Below, piece by piece: positions 15,574-23,790 of a stretch of 41,456 bases of DNA. The position numbers were made by a program, and so were the translations under genes. The first letter of the stretch is position 1. Every line of letters starts with the position of its first letter. The stretch is from Gemmatimonadota bacterium (GTDB taxonomy: Bacteria; Latescibacterota; UBA2968). Location of the stretch: contig JAPPAB010000033.1 of NCBI GenBank assembly GCA_026705765.1, forward strand, positions 1-41,456, read 5' to 3'. A model generated the notes under the pieces. It was not told where the DNA came from. It saw only the letters and a list, made by a program, of their open reading frames with translations, and searched no databases.

Positions 15574-16380
15574 TTACTTCAGCAACATCATGCGCTGAAC
15601 TTGAGAAAAATCGCCCACACTCATGCGATAAATATAAATACCACTGGCGACTTGCTTGCCAAATTCATCTGTGCCATCCCAAACGACCGAGTGAAAACCC
15701 GCATCCAGTGTTTCTTGAACTAAGGTGCGAACTTCTTGTCCGAGCAGATTGTAGATCACCAGTTGGACATCACCGGCTTCCGGCAACCGATATTCAATAG
15801 TCGTGGAGGGGTTAAAAGGATTTGGTACATTTTGTTCGAGGGCATAATCCTGGGGCATGGGCTCAAGGGCACCAATTTCAATATTGGTAATCGCATCAAT
15901 ACCGCCAGCTAAATCGACCATTACCCCGTCGAGAATCTGAAAATCAGAGGCAAGTGGTGTGTGTGTGGTATTGAACGTAAACTCGACCAGAGTGCCATCG
16001 CCACTGACAGCTTGACCATCGACCTTCATCGCGCCAACAGCCACTTGCCCTGGCGTCTTGTTAGACGCGAGAAACAGCGCGGGTTGCCCGCTGTTCGCAT
16101 CGAGCAAATTTTGATCAACCTGGCGCGCTTCGACAAATTCATACTTGGATTGATCGTACTGCAGCACAAAGCCATACCCCTTCAATTTCTGCGCGTAATT
16201 GATAGAGACCTGCAGCTTCAAAACGCCATCCTCAGCAACAATATTTTGCGTGCGTTGCAGCACCAGGCCTGCCAGACTATTCTCGCCGCCTGTAAATTCT
16301 ATCCCCTGTGTCAGGGGTCCAGCAATGGCAGAGCCGACCAGTCCTAGCCCTAAACATGTCGCAATAATCAAACGTTTCAT
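15574..16380 (-). CDS. Secreted protein with cohesin-like domain and FlgD/Por-type C-terminal domain
   Basis: 268 residues. ATG at 16380 has AGGAGG 8 bases upstream and opens a signal peptide (KRLIIATCLGLGLVGSAIAG). Residues about 40-165 look like a cohesin-type beta sandwich: LKLQVSINYAQKLKGYGFVLQYD, then GDGTLVEFTFN near the end. Residues about 185-268 are the FCB-type C-terminal domain, from NVPNPFNPSTTIEYRLP through YNLLGQEVRTLV to SGIYIYRM and a final MMLLK. Such domains act as type IX secretion signals or as FlgD-like Ig folds at the cell surface. It has its own promoter and terminator. The partner could be any dockerin-like protein, such as the EF-hand protein at 1924-4458; that link is inference. 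Confidence 0.8.
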   Translation of the reverse strand: MKRLIIATCLGLGLVGSAIAGPLTQGIEFTGGENSLAGLVLQRTQNIVAEDGVLKLQVSINYAQKLKGYGFVLQYDQSKYEFVEARQVDQNLLDANSGQPALFLASNKTPGQVAVGAMKVDGQAVSGDGTLVEFTFNTTHTPLASDFQILDGVMVDLAGGIDAITNIEIGALEPMPQDYALEQNVPNPFNPSTTIEYRLPEAGDVQLVIYNLLGQEVRTLVQETLDAGFHSVVWDGTDEFGKQVASGIYIYRMSVGDFSQVQRMMLLK

Positions 16381-16426
16381 GACGCTTCCTCCTGTTGTAT
16401 GAAAGTGTTTGCACTTCATCTATATA

Positions 16427-16455
16427 AATCTACTACTTACCAGCATGTATGTCAA
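16427..16455 (-). promoter_or_regulatory. Sigma-70-like promoter for the cohesin-like gene
   Basis: TTGACA (16455-16450), a 17-base spacer and TAGATT (16432-16427) read leftward, just past the cobA-hemD stop. The spacing is ideal and the -10 box is moderate. Confidence 0.55.
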
Positions 16456-16464
16456 CCGCATTTT

Positions 16465-17961
16465 TTATTTAAAATATGTTACAATTGCTTTTACAAGACC
16501 AGAAATAGATACCGATGTTTCATCGAGTTCGACAACCACATCAAATCCCTGTGAAGCTGCTGTTTGGGCTGTGATGGGACCGATACACGCCGCTGGCAAG
16601 TATTCCCAGTTTTGCTGTGTCTTTTTCAATAGACTCACCAGATTTACAACCGTAGAAGAGCTCGTAAAAGCGATCAGATCAATCGCCTCTTTTTCTAACA
16701 ATTGCAAAAATTTTTCGGGTAAGCATTTGGGCATAACCGTTTTGTAAACAACAACTTCACGAACTTCCCCGCCGCGTTCCAAGAGCTTATTAGCGAGCAC
16801 ATCCCGAGATTCTTCAGGACGAGGCAGCAAAAAACGCTGTCCCGAAAGATCTGCACCAAAAGCCGCGAGCAAGCCTTCTGACGTGCGATTCACCGCTTCG
16901 AGATCTACATTGAGACGCCACTCGCGCACCCGTGCCGATGTCGCCGCGCCAATAGTCGCAATTTTTACCTCACCCAATGCGCGTATATCGCGGCCTTGCT
17001 TAAACAGACGCTCAAAAAAGCGATCGGTTCCGTTTGTACTCGTCAGAACAAGCCAATCATAAGAATGAATATCTGCAATGGCATCATCGACATCACACCA
17101 ATTATCGGGTTCCGAAAATGCAATCGTCGGCACTTCCAGCACTTGCGCCCCCAACGCCCGCAGCATCTGTACCAATTCACTCGCCTGCGTGCGCGCCCGC
17201 GTCATAGCAATCGTTTTGCCGAACAAGGGCTTAGCCTCAAACCAATCCAGATCCATCGCCGCGACCTTCCCAACGACAATGACCGCGGGATTGGTCATTT
17301 CGACCACGTCCATCTCCCCCAACGTCGTCCTCACAGTCCGTTGCAATGGCAAAGATCCCCACTGTATGGCTGCAACGGGTGTTTCAGGCGGGCGTCCCCC
17401 CGCGATGAGGCGTCGGGCAATTTCACTGCGTTTTTGCGTGCCCATCAAAATCAGGAGCGTGCCACCGACTTTTGCCAATCCCTCCCAATCAATTTCTCCT
17501 TCTCCTTCAAGCGAAGCCGTTGTTCCCGTTACAATCGTCACATGTGGGGATATACCGCGATGCGTCACGGGAATACCTGCATAAGCGGGTGCTGCTATTG
17601 CACTGGTAATACCCGGCACAATCTCAAACGGAATCTCATTGTCTCTCAGAACTTCAGCTTCCTCGCCACCGCGCCCAAAAACAATGGGATCGCCTCCCTT
17701 TAATCGGACCACCATCAACCCTTTTTGGGCAAAATCGACCATCATCTGGTTAATCTCATCTTGCTGCACGCGCTGAAAACCCGGGCGCTTTTCCACATTG
17801 ATACACTCGCATTCCCGCCGCACTTCCTTCAAAAATTCGGGATTCGCCAACCCATCATACAAAATCACATCGGCTTCCCGAACAAGGCGCAGGCCCTTCA
17901 CAGTTATCAGTTCCGGATCGCCCGGCCCGGCACCTATGAGATATACATATCCAGTTTGCAT
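16465..17961 (-). CDS. Uroporphyrinogen-III C-methyltransferase / uroporphyrinogen-III synthase fusion
   Basis: 498 residues joining two tetrapyrrole enzymes. Residues 1-245 are the CobA/SUMT methyltransferase: YLIGAGPGDPELITVKG for SAM binding, RLKGGDPIVFGRGGEEAE, GITSAIAAPAYAGIPVTHRG and LLILMGTQK. It makes precorrin-2, the precursor of siroheme and cobalamin. Residues about 250-498 are HemD: KTIAMTRARTQASELVQ, WLVLTSTNGTDRFFERL, and a C-terminal IAFTSSSTVVNLVSLL and ACIGPITAQTAASQGF. HemD closes and inverts ring D of hydroxymethylbilane. The fusion is common in bacteria and channels the product toward methylation or haem. It is the last gene of the operon, 9 bases after the heparinase-like gene. 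Confidence 0.95.
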   Translation of the reverse strand: MQTGYVYLIGAGPGDPELITVKGLRLVREADVILYDGLANPEFLKEVRRECECINVEKRPGFQRVQQDEINQMMVDFAQKGLMVVRLKGGDPIVFGRGGEEAEVLRDNEIPFEIVPGITSAIAAPAYAGIPVTHRGISPHVTIVTGTTASLEGEGEIDWEGLAKVGGTLLILMGTQKRSEIARRLIAGGRPPETPVAAIQWGSLPLQRTVRTTLGEMDVVEMTNPAVIVVGKVAAMDLDWFEAKPLFGKTIAMTRARTQASELVQMLRALGAQVLEVPTIAFSEPDNWCDVDDAIADIHSYDWLVLTSTNGTDRFFERLFKQGRDIRALGEVKIATIGAATSARVREWRLNVDLEAVNRTSEGLLAAFGADLSGQRFLLPRPEESRDVLANKLLERGGEVREVVVYKTVMPKCLPEKFLQLLEKEAIDLIAFTSSSTVVNLVSLLKKTQQNWEYLPAACIGPITAQTAASQGFDVVVELDETSVSISGLVKAIVTYFK

Positions 17962-17970
17962 GAATAGCTC

Positions 17971-20055
17971 TCAGCTCAGAACAATGCGCTCTGTTTCCCC
18001 CCACGCCGTAACGGTAGCCTCAATTCTACCGTCAACGACCTCGCCTTGAACCGCTCCGTCTTGACATTCCCCTGAGATCATCAACACCAGAAACCGCGCC
18101 TGCGCCCCGGCATCAATCTCCTGCACGAACCGGACGTGGCAGACCTGCGCTTTTTGTGCCGACATATCCGGTTGATAGGTCAATGGAACCATGCTCGGTC
18201 CCCAACCGATCTCCACATCGCAAATCGCGTCCGACCACGCGGGTGCCAGCTTGATACCTGGATCACCAACGCTTACTATCGTCCGATTTTCTACCTCACG
18301 CAACTCGTCTGGACAACGCAGCGTCCAGCGAAGCGTGTGCGCAACCTCACTTTCCGCGGCATCCAGCAGATCGTAAATCAGAAAATAGTTTCTCTTTTTT
18401 AACAGAACCGTACGTTCGTGCCGTACCCCCTTCGAACGCAGATATCCTTCGTGGGAGATGCGTACATACGTCTCCGCTTCTTCCTCTCGCCAATCGAGCA
18501 ACCGCCCCCATATTCTTCGTTTTTCACCCGGGCGCCAGAGATCCTGATCATCTTCGTCAATCCAGACCGTATTTTGCCCCCGCGTGCTGTAATACCAGGT
18601 GCGATAATCCGGGTCGCTATATGCAAATGGAGACCCCGGAGACAGGGCCGCCGGACGACCCTTCACCCAGGCTGAAAACGAAGCCTGCGCCCCGTAAGCA
18701 TGCCCGCCTTCAGGATGCCCGAAATCCAGGACTAGGACGTTCGCCTCGCGGTCCCATCCGTCGCGAAGCACGGCGATGCCCGAATCGGGAAACAGTCGCG
18801 AAACCGGTGCAGGTGATCCTTGCAACTCACCTGCCGGATTCGGAATGCACAGATCGTTCAATATTGTGTTACCCCACCCCACTCCCCCCTTCTGTACCGG
18901 CACAAATTGGGGATGATACCCGCGGTCGATATGCCACTGAAGCACCGGATCTTTGAAGAAAGTATTTCCAGAAGCCAAAAATGCGGGCCAATCCTGTGCA
19001 TACACCGCCGAATTAATAGCTGGCGTAAAACCATCCGGTGTCAGAATCTCAGCCAGAAACCTGTGCATCGCCAAAAACCGCGTACGAAAAGGCTCGGTAT
19101 CGTAGAAGTTGGGTAGCCCACGACGGGCCAGAATCATCTGTAGGGTTGCAAATGACCGGATGACCGTCTTGTGATATTGCGTGCATATTTCCTTCTGAAA
19201 CCCATCGGGATAGACCTGGTTCAAAAGCAACACTTCCTGAATCTGTCGCCCCGTCTCCAGCCAATCCTCAGCAGCCTCCCATTCCGGGAGCAACGCTCCG
19301 ACGCCGCCCATTCCTCCGCTACCCGAAGCAATGAAATTTAGCTGTTGCTGCCACGCCACTGCGGTCTGTGAAGCCACTTGTCCATGTAGATGCTGCGCCA
19401 GACGCCAGATCAGGATAGATGCTGCCCGGCAATCTGCCACCGTCCAATCCGGATGGGCGCGTAGCGCATATAGCGCTTCTCCCAAAGCCTTCAGCTTCAA
19501 CCCGACGGACAACGTATTCCAAACCGCATAAATTCCACCCGGCCTCACTCCGCGCTTCAACACCAGTGCCTCGTCGCGAATATCATCGATCTGGTCGAGA
19601 TAGCTCTGCACGCAATCCGCAACCACCCGCACATATTTCCCCTCGCCGGTCAACATCGCCGCCCGTATCGGCCATCTGACGAAAAACATATAATGCAACC
19701 CACCCCAGTTCATCGTCCGACCTGGATTCGCGCTCCAATCCAGCCCGACCCCCGGCACATAAGGCACCGTGGATTCTCCATACACCATTTTTCCATCAAT
19801 CAGCCGATCCGACTCCTCAATCCAGACCCGTGACAATCCCGGCCAGTGCGTTCGCATGGCGTCACCGAATCGTTCCGAATCGAAATGCCACGTCGGTTGG
19901 GCTCTACCTGCCAAATAGGTATGCCAGGCGCGCCAGGCAACTGCCTCGCTCTTTGGATCCGACACATCATCCGGTAACACCAGCCGCGAAACACCGCGTT
20001 TCACCTGTCTCCAAAATGCCCCTGCCTCGTAAACAGGCGGTTCAAATTCGCTCAC
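17971..20055 (-). CDS. Heparinase II/III-like polysaccharide lyase embedded in the haem operon
   Basis: 694 residues with two domains. An N-terminal alpha/alpha toroid covers about 40-400, with WHFDSERFGDAMRTHWP and TMNWGGLHYMFFVRWPIRAAML typical of the heparinase N-terminal family. A C-terminal beta sandwich covers about 430-690, from GIAVLRDGW through GHPEGGHAYGAQASFS. Relatives cleave glycosaminoglycans, alginate or other uronic-acid polymers by beta-elimination. No signal peptide is present, so as read the enzyme is cytoplasmic and would act on imported oligosaccharides. The open frame extends to 20214, but that part overlaps hemC in another frame; GTG at 20055 overlaps the hemC stop as GTGA. 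Codon choice looks more GC-rich than the flanking hem genes. Specificity is unknown. Confidence 0.82.
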   Translation of the reverse strand: MSEFEPPVYEAGAFWRQVKRGVSRLVLPDDVSDPKSEAVAWRAWHTYLAGRAQPTWHFDSERFGDAMRTHWPGLSRVWIEESDRLIDGKMVYGESTVPYVPGVGLDWSANPGRTMNWGGLHYMFFVRWPIRAAMLTGEGKYVRVVADCVQSYLDQIDDIRDEALVLKRGVRPGGIYAVWNTLSVGLKLKALGEALYALRAHPDWTVADCRAASILIWRLAQHLHGQVASQTAVAWQQQLNFIASGSGGMGGVGALLPEWEAAEDWLETGRQIQEVLLLNQVYPDGFQKEICTQYHKTVIRSFATLQMILARRGLPNFYDTEPFRTRFLAMHRFLAEILTPDGFTPAINSAVYAQDWPAFLASGNTFFKDPVLQWHIDRGYHPQFVPVQKGGVGWGNTILNDLCIPNPAGELQGSPAPVSRLFPDSGIAVLRDGWDREANVLVLDFGHPEGGHAYGAQASFSAWVKGRPAALSPGSPFAYSDPDYRTWYYSTRGQNTVWIDEDDQDLWRPGEKRRIWGRLLDWREEEAETYVRISHEGYLRSKGVRHERTVLLKKRNYFLIYDLLDAAESEVAHTLRWTLRCPDELREVENRTIVSVGDPGIKLAPAWSDAICDVEIGWGPSMVPLTYQPDMSAQKAQVCHVRFVQEIDAGAQARFLVLMISGECQDGAVQGEVVDGRIEATVTAWGETERIVLS

Positions 20056-20984
20056 CGCACGCTCCCATCGTGATCCAGGATATTCCTCGCCCCCTGCCCG
20101 AGCAACCCCTTCGCAACGCGCTCGCCCAACTGCTCGGCAGATGATGCCTGTCCTTCTGCCCTCTCTGACATCACCTGACGCCCATCGGGGGTGGCAACAA
20201 CGCCCTTTAGCCACAGAACGTCAATAGAAGCCTTGTCAAAGGCCGCGTATCCTCCAATTGGAACGCTACAGTCTCCCCCCAATGCCGCCAGCATCGCGCG
20301 CTCTGCCGTAACAGCTTGTTGCGTTTCAGCGCAATTCAAAACGCCGACGAGATCTGTAATCCGCTCATCCCCTTCTCGTATTTCTATCCCCAGCGCGGCC
20401 TGCCCGGGCGCGGGCAAACAGATATTCGGGTCGATAAAATCCGCAATGCGATCTCCCAATCCCAATCGCATCAAACCCGCTGCGGCTAAAATAATACCAT
20501 CCAAATTTTCCGTTTCGAGCTTTTTGACGCGCGTATCCACATTTCCTCGAATCGCCACAAAATTCAAATCCGGCCGCACGTGTTTCAACTGTGCTTGTCG
20601 CCGCAAACTGCTCGTGGCAACCGTCGCCCCTTCCGGCAAATCCCAAAACACCCGATTATTCTTGCTGACCAACACATCTCGCACATCTTCGCGAGCACTT
20701 ATCGCACCCAAAACCAATCCCTCTGGCAACCTGGTCGGCAAATCTTTCAAACTGTGAACCGCCAGATCAATACTGCCCGACAGTAGCGCTTGCTCAATCT
20801 CCTTTGTCCACACCTCTTTGCCACCAATCTGAGACAGAGACATTTCTGAGAGTCGGTCTCCCTCCGTTTTGATCACCTCAATCTCGACGCTGAGATCGGG
20901 GTATGCGATCGCCAGCTTTCTCTTTGCCCAATTGGCCTGCCACAAGGCCAGCGCACTTCCCCGACTGCCAATAACCACCTTCAT
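20052..20984 (-). CDS. hemC: Hydroxymethylbilane synthase (porphobilinogen deaminase)
   Basis: 310 residues, the usual length. It polymerises four porphobilinogen units into hydroxymethylbilane. Visible motifs are IGSRGSALALWQA at the N terminus, VHSLKDLPT with the catalytic aspartate D81, TSSLRRQAQL and IRGNVDTRV for substrate binding, and LGGDCSVPIGGY with C239, which holds the dipyrromethane cofactor. Its ATG overlaps the hemA stop by 4 bases (ATGA), and its stop overlaps the start of the heparinase-like gene, so translation is coupled on both sides. Confidence 0.97.
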   Translation of the reverse strand: MKVVIGSRGSALALWQANWAKRKLAIAYPDLSVEIEVIKTEGDRLSEMSLSQIGGKEVWTKEIEQALLSGSIDLAVHSLKDLPTRLPEGLVLGAISAREDVRDVLVSKNNRVFWDLPEGATVATSSLRRQAQLKHVRPDLNFVAIRGNVDTRVKKLETENLDGIILAAAGLMRLGLGDRIADFIDPNICLPAPGQAALGIEIREGDERITDLVGVLNCAETQQAVTAERAMLAALGGDCSVPIGGYAAFDKASIDVLWLKGVVATPDGRQVMSERAEGQASSAEQLGERVAKGLLGQGARNILDHDGSVR

Positions 20985-22273
20985 GACCCGTGCACCTTTT
21001 CACTTTCTATGTCTTCAACCACCAGATCAAACAAATAGGAAAGCGCCGCCACATAAGCCCCGCCATCTTCTTCCTCGCCAGCCTCTCTAAGGCGCGTCAC
21101 CGGTTTGTGCAGCACCTTATTCATAAACCGGCGCATCAAATTGGTAACTTGAGCGCGTTGCTCATCTGAAAATTCACTGAGCCTGGCCTGCGCGAGTTCC
21201 GAATCCATAAAAGATTGAAAATGCCCACGCAGCGCCACTATTGCGGGAACAACCGATAGGGAATTTATCCACGCAGAAAAATTCTCCACCTCTTCTTCTA
21301 TAATTGCACTGACTTTATCCGCCTCAATTTTCCGCTTCTCCAAATTCGCGCCAACAACAGACTCCAGGTCGTCCAGATCGTATAAAAATACATTGTAAAG
21401 ATCACCAACTGCCGGATCGATATCGCGCGGCATGGCAATATCGATCAAAAACATCGAGCGATTATTGCGCTTTTGCATCGCCGCTGCCACATGGTGGCAT
21501 TCCAGAACATAAGTTTCCGCACTCGTGGAACTGATAACAACATCTGCCCCGTGCAAATTTCCTATCCCATCGTCCCAGGAAATGGCGCGACCACCCACGC
21601 GCACTGCCAAATTTTGCGCCCTTGCTAACGTGCGACTCGTCACCAGCAAAGACTTCACGCCATTGTCAGCGAGGTGCCGCGCCGTCAATTCACTCATCTC
21701 GCCAGCGCCGAGCACCAGAGCTGTATGCCCTTCGAGATTACCGAAAATTTTCTTTGCGAGTTCCACCGCTGCAAAACTGACGGAAACTGCACCCGTTGCA
21801 ATCTCCGTTTCAGTGCGCGCCCGCTTTGAAACCTCAGTCGCAGCGCGAAATAATCGATTCAGCACGGCTTTGCTCGTTCCCATAGATAGTGCAGCAGCCC
21901 CGGCCTCTTTCACCTGACCGGCAATTTGTGGCTCGCCCATGACCATAGAATCCAACCCACAGGCGACCCTGAAAAGATGACGCACGGCTTCTGCATCGCG
22001 ATAGACAACCGTGTGCTGTCCCAGGGCGTCGGCATCCAATCCGCTTTGCTTGCTCCACCCGGAGATCACAGCCGTGCGAGCAGCGTGAATATCCGTCGTA
22101 ATGCAATAGACTTCCGACCGATTACACGTCGATAAAACCGCGCATTCGACGATCTCAGATACACTGGAAAAGTATTGGAGAACCGCATCCAGAGCCTGGG
22201 GCAAGACCGCTACTCCATCTCGAATTTCAACAGGTGCCGTGCGGTAACTCAGCCCAATTACAACGAGAGACAT
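20981..22273 (-). CDS. hemA: Glutamyl-tRNA reductase
   Basis: 430 residues. It reduces glutamyl-tRNA to glutamate-1-semialdehyde, the first committed step of C5-pathway tetrapyrrole synthesis. Motifs are GLSYRTAPVEIRD, LSTCNRSEVYC with the catalytic cysteine C50, GEPQIAGQVKEA, the NADPH-binding VLGAGEMSELTARHL, and DIAMPRDIDP. A C-terminal helical dimerisation domain follows. The start overlaps the end of the siroheme dehydrogenase gene by 16 bases. Its presence shows the organism makes 5-aminolevulinate from glutamate; hemL and hemB are not in the window. Confidence 0.97.
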   Translation of the reverse strand: MSLVVIGLSYRTAPVEIRDGVAVLPQALDAVLQYFSSVSEIVECAVLSTCNRSEVYCITTDIHAARTAVISGWSKQSGLDADALGQHTVVYRDAEAVRHLFRVACGLDSMVMGEPQIAGQVKEAGAAALSMGTSKAVLNRLFRAATEVSKRARTETEIATGAVSVSFAAVELAKKIFGNLEGHTALVLGAGEMSELTARHLADNGVKSLLVTSRTLARAQNLAVRVGGRAISWDDGIGNLHGADVVISSTSAETYVLECHHVAAAMQKRNNRSMFLIDIAMPRDIDPAVGDLYNVFLYDLDDLESVVGANLEKRKIEADKVSAIIEEEVENFSAWINSLSVVPAIVALRGHFQSFMDSELAQARLSEFSDEQRAQVTNLMRRFMNKVLHKPVTRLREAGEEEDGGAYVAALSYLFDLVVEDIESEKVHGS

Positions 22274-22887
22274 ACGTCAATCCGCTCCTCAATTTCAGCC
22301 CACTTGCCACTGCGTGCAAGGGCAAGTGTATCATCTGTCACCAACTGTTGCCAGAACGCTTCCCGACGCTCTGGCGCATTGGGAAATCGCGCATAAACTC
22401 TGCGCCTTAATTCCGCCATCAAATCCAGTAATCCCGCGTGTCCGTCATCCAAAAATGCCTCAATTTCTCGGCGCAACAACGCAGTGTAAGCAGGACTTTT
22501 GCCGCCGGAGGAAATCGCCACCTGTAAGTCACCGCGCCGCACAACTGCAGGCACAATAAAATCGCTATCTGTATGTCGATCTGCACCGCAAAACAAAATC
22601 CCCCGACATTTCGCTGCCGCCTGCACCGCCCGATTGACATCTACCTGATCAGTCGCGGCAATCACGAGCGCGCTACCGTCCAAATCACCAGGCTCAAATG
22701 ACCGCTGATAGAGATGGATCACACCTCCATCGGCCAATTTCAAAATGCCCTCAGTCGCTGTTATACCCACAACGCGAATTCGCGCCTTCGCCTCACAAAG
22801 CCCACGCACTCTGCGTTCGGCAACGCGACCCGCCCCAACCACAACACACAATTCATCTTCCAATTTCAAAAACACGGGATAGCACAT
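22258..22887 (-). CDS. Precorrin-2 dehydrogenase / sirohydrochlorin ferrochelatase (CysG N-terminal type)
   Basis: 209 residues matching the Met8p/SirC/CysG-N family. YPVFLKLEDELCVVVGAGRVAERRV is the NAD-binding opening, GSALVIAATDQVDVNRAV follows, then SDFIVPAVVRRGDLQVAISSGGKSPA, the family signature with the active-site aspartate region. A short helical C-terminal part closes the protein. It oxidises precorrin-2 to sirohydrochlorin and may insert iron. With CobA in the same operon this gives a route to siroheme, needed for sulfite or nitrite reductase. ATG at 22887 is preceded by AGGACC; the gene starts 3 bases after the HemX-like gene. Confidence 0.93.
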   Translation of the reverse strand: MCYPVFLKLEDELCVVVGAGRVAERRVRGLCEAKARIRVVGITATEGILKLADGGVIHLYQRSFEPGDLDGSALVIAATDQVDVNRAVQAAAKCRGILFCGADRHTDSDFIVPAVVRRGDLQVAISSGGKSPAYTALLRREIEAFLDDGHAGLLDLMAELRRRVYARFPNAPERREAFWQQLVTDDTLALARSGKWAEIEERIDVCLSL

Positions 22888-22890
22888 GAT

Positions 22891-23715
22891 TCAAGGTCCT
22901 AAATTGTGGGGACCAGAAAACAGAACGCCCATAACGGGAAATGCCAGAATCACGAGGACAAAACCCAGGATAGACAGAAAAGCCGCTCGTTTGCCCTGCC
23001 AACCGCCCCACCACCGTGCGGCGAGATTGCCCGCATAAATAACCCAGGCAATCAGAACGGGCAAAAACACCGGCTCGCGCCATACAGAAAACTGCGAAAG
23101 ATGTTGAAATGCCCACACCGAACTGGCAATAGTTCCGCCCGTCAAAAAGACAAACCCAAAAGTGGCAGCGCGGTTAGTGATCTGATTCAATACCTCAAGT
23201 GAAGGCAGGCGGGAATAAAAAAAACCAAAATGCTTGGCCTGAATTTCGCTCAAAAGCATCAGATACATCACACCTCCAACACAGGAAATCGCAAAAGCCG
23301 TGTACGCAAGGCCATAAGCCAGCACATGTAGTTCAAACCATCCGCCGCTATATCCCGTGACCTGAATATCCTCAGTACCCAACAATTTTGTAAGCGTCAA
23401 AATGTGCAAAACCACGACAATAGGCACAATCAGCACACCCAAAGACCGATCTCGCGTACTCACTTCCAGGTAAATATAGACAACCACAACTAACCACGCA
23501 CACAGCGATGGCAAGACCTGACTGGTCAAAGGTACCTCGCCAGCAGAAATTGTGATAACGACCAAAAGCACAGTGTGCACACACCATGCGCCCCATATCC
23601 CCCAGGTGCTCAGAACACGCCAGTACGTTTTGGGTTGGTGAAAGTCCAATGCATAACCCAGCGCACTGGCGATGTACGCCCCTCCTGTCACAATGAGTAA
23701 GATGTCAAAAATCAT
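22891..23715 (-). CDS. HemX/CcsA-like cytochrome c assembly membrane protein
   Basis: 274 residues, about eight hydrophobic segments, of the CcsA/ResC/HemX family (PF01578 type). The conserved stretch GYSGGWFELHVLAYGLAYTAFAISC, followed by GVMYLMLL, matches the haem-handling core. HemX-type proteins commonly head hemAXCDBL clusters and are thought to limit HemA levels or move haem. With the tetrapyrrole genes right behind it, that role is more likely here than a dedicated cytochrome c synthase, since no ResB/Ccs1 partner is nearby. ATG at 23715 has GAGGA about 8 bases upstream; an open extension to 23766 lacks a ribosome site. It is the first gene of the hem operon. Confidence 0.88.
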   Translation of the reverse strand: MIFDILLIVTGGAYIASALGYALDFHQPKTYWRVLSTWGIWGAWCVHTVLLVVITISAGEVPLTSQVLPSLCAWLVVVVYIYLEVSTRDRSLGVLIVPIVVVLHILTLTKLLGTEDIQVTGYSGGWFELHVLAYGLAYTAFAISCVGGVMYLMLLSEIQAKHFGFFYSRLPSLEVLNQITNRAATFGFVFLTGGTIASSVWAFQHLSQFSVWREPVFLPVLIAWVIYAGNLAARWWGGWQGKRAAFLSILGFVLVILAFPVMGVLFSGPHNLGP

Positions 23716-23790
23716 AGCTTTTTCCTCGGTCATCCAAACCGACATCATAAAAAGAAATATACGCAACGGTGTACCACTGCGCCAGTATCA

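Noticed and set aside
20056-20214. N-terminal 53-residue extension of the heparinase-like protein
   Set aside because: It overlaps hemC in another frame, is arginine- and cysteine-rich with no family match, and GTG at 20055 overlaps the hemC stop in the usual coupled way.
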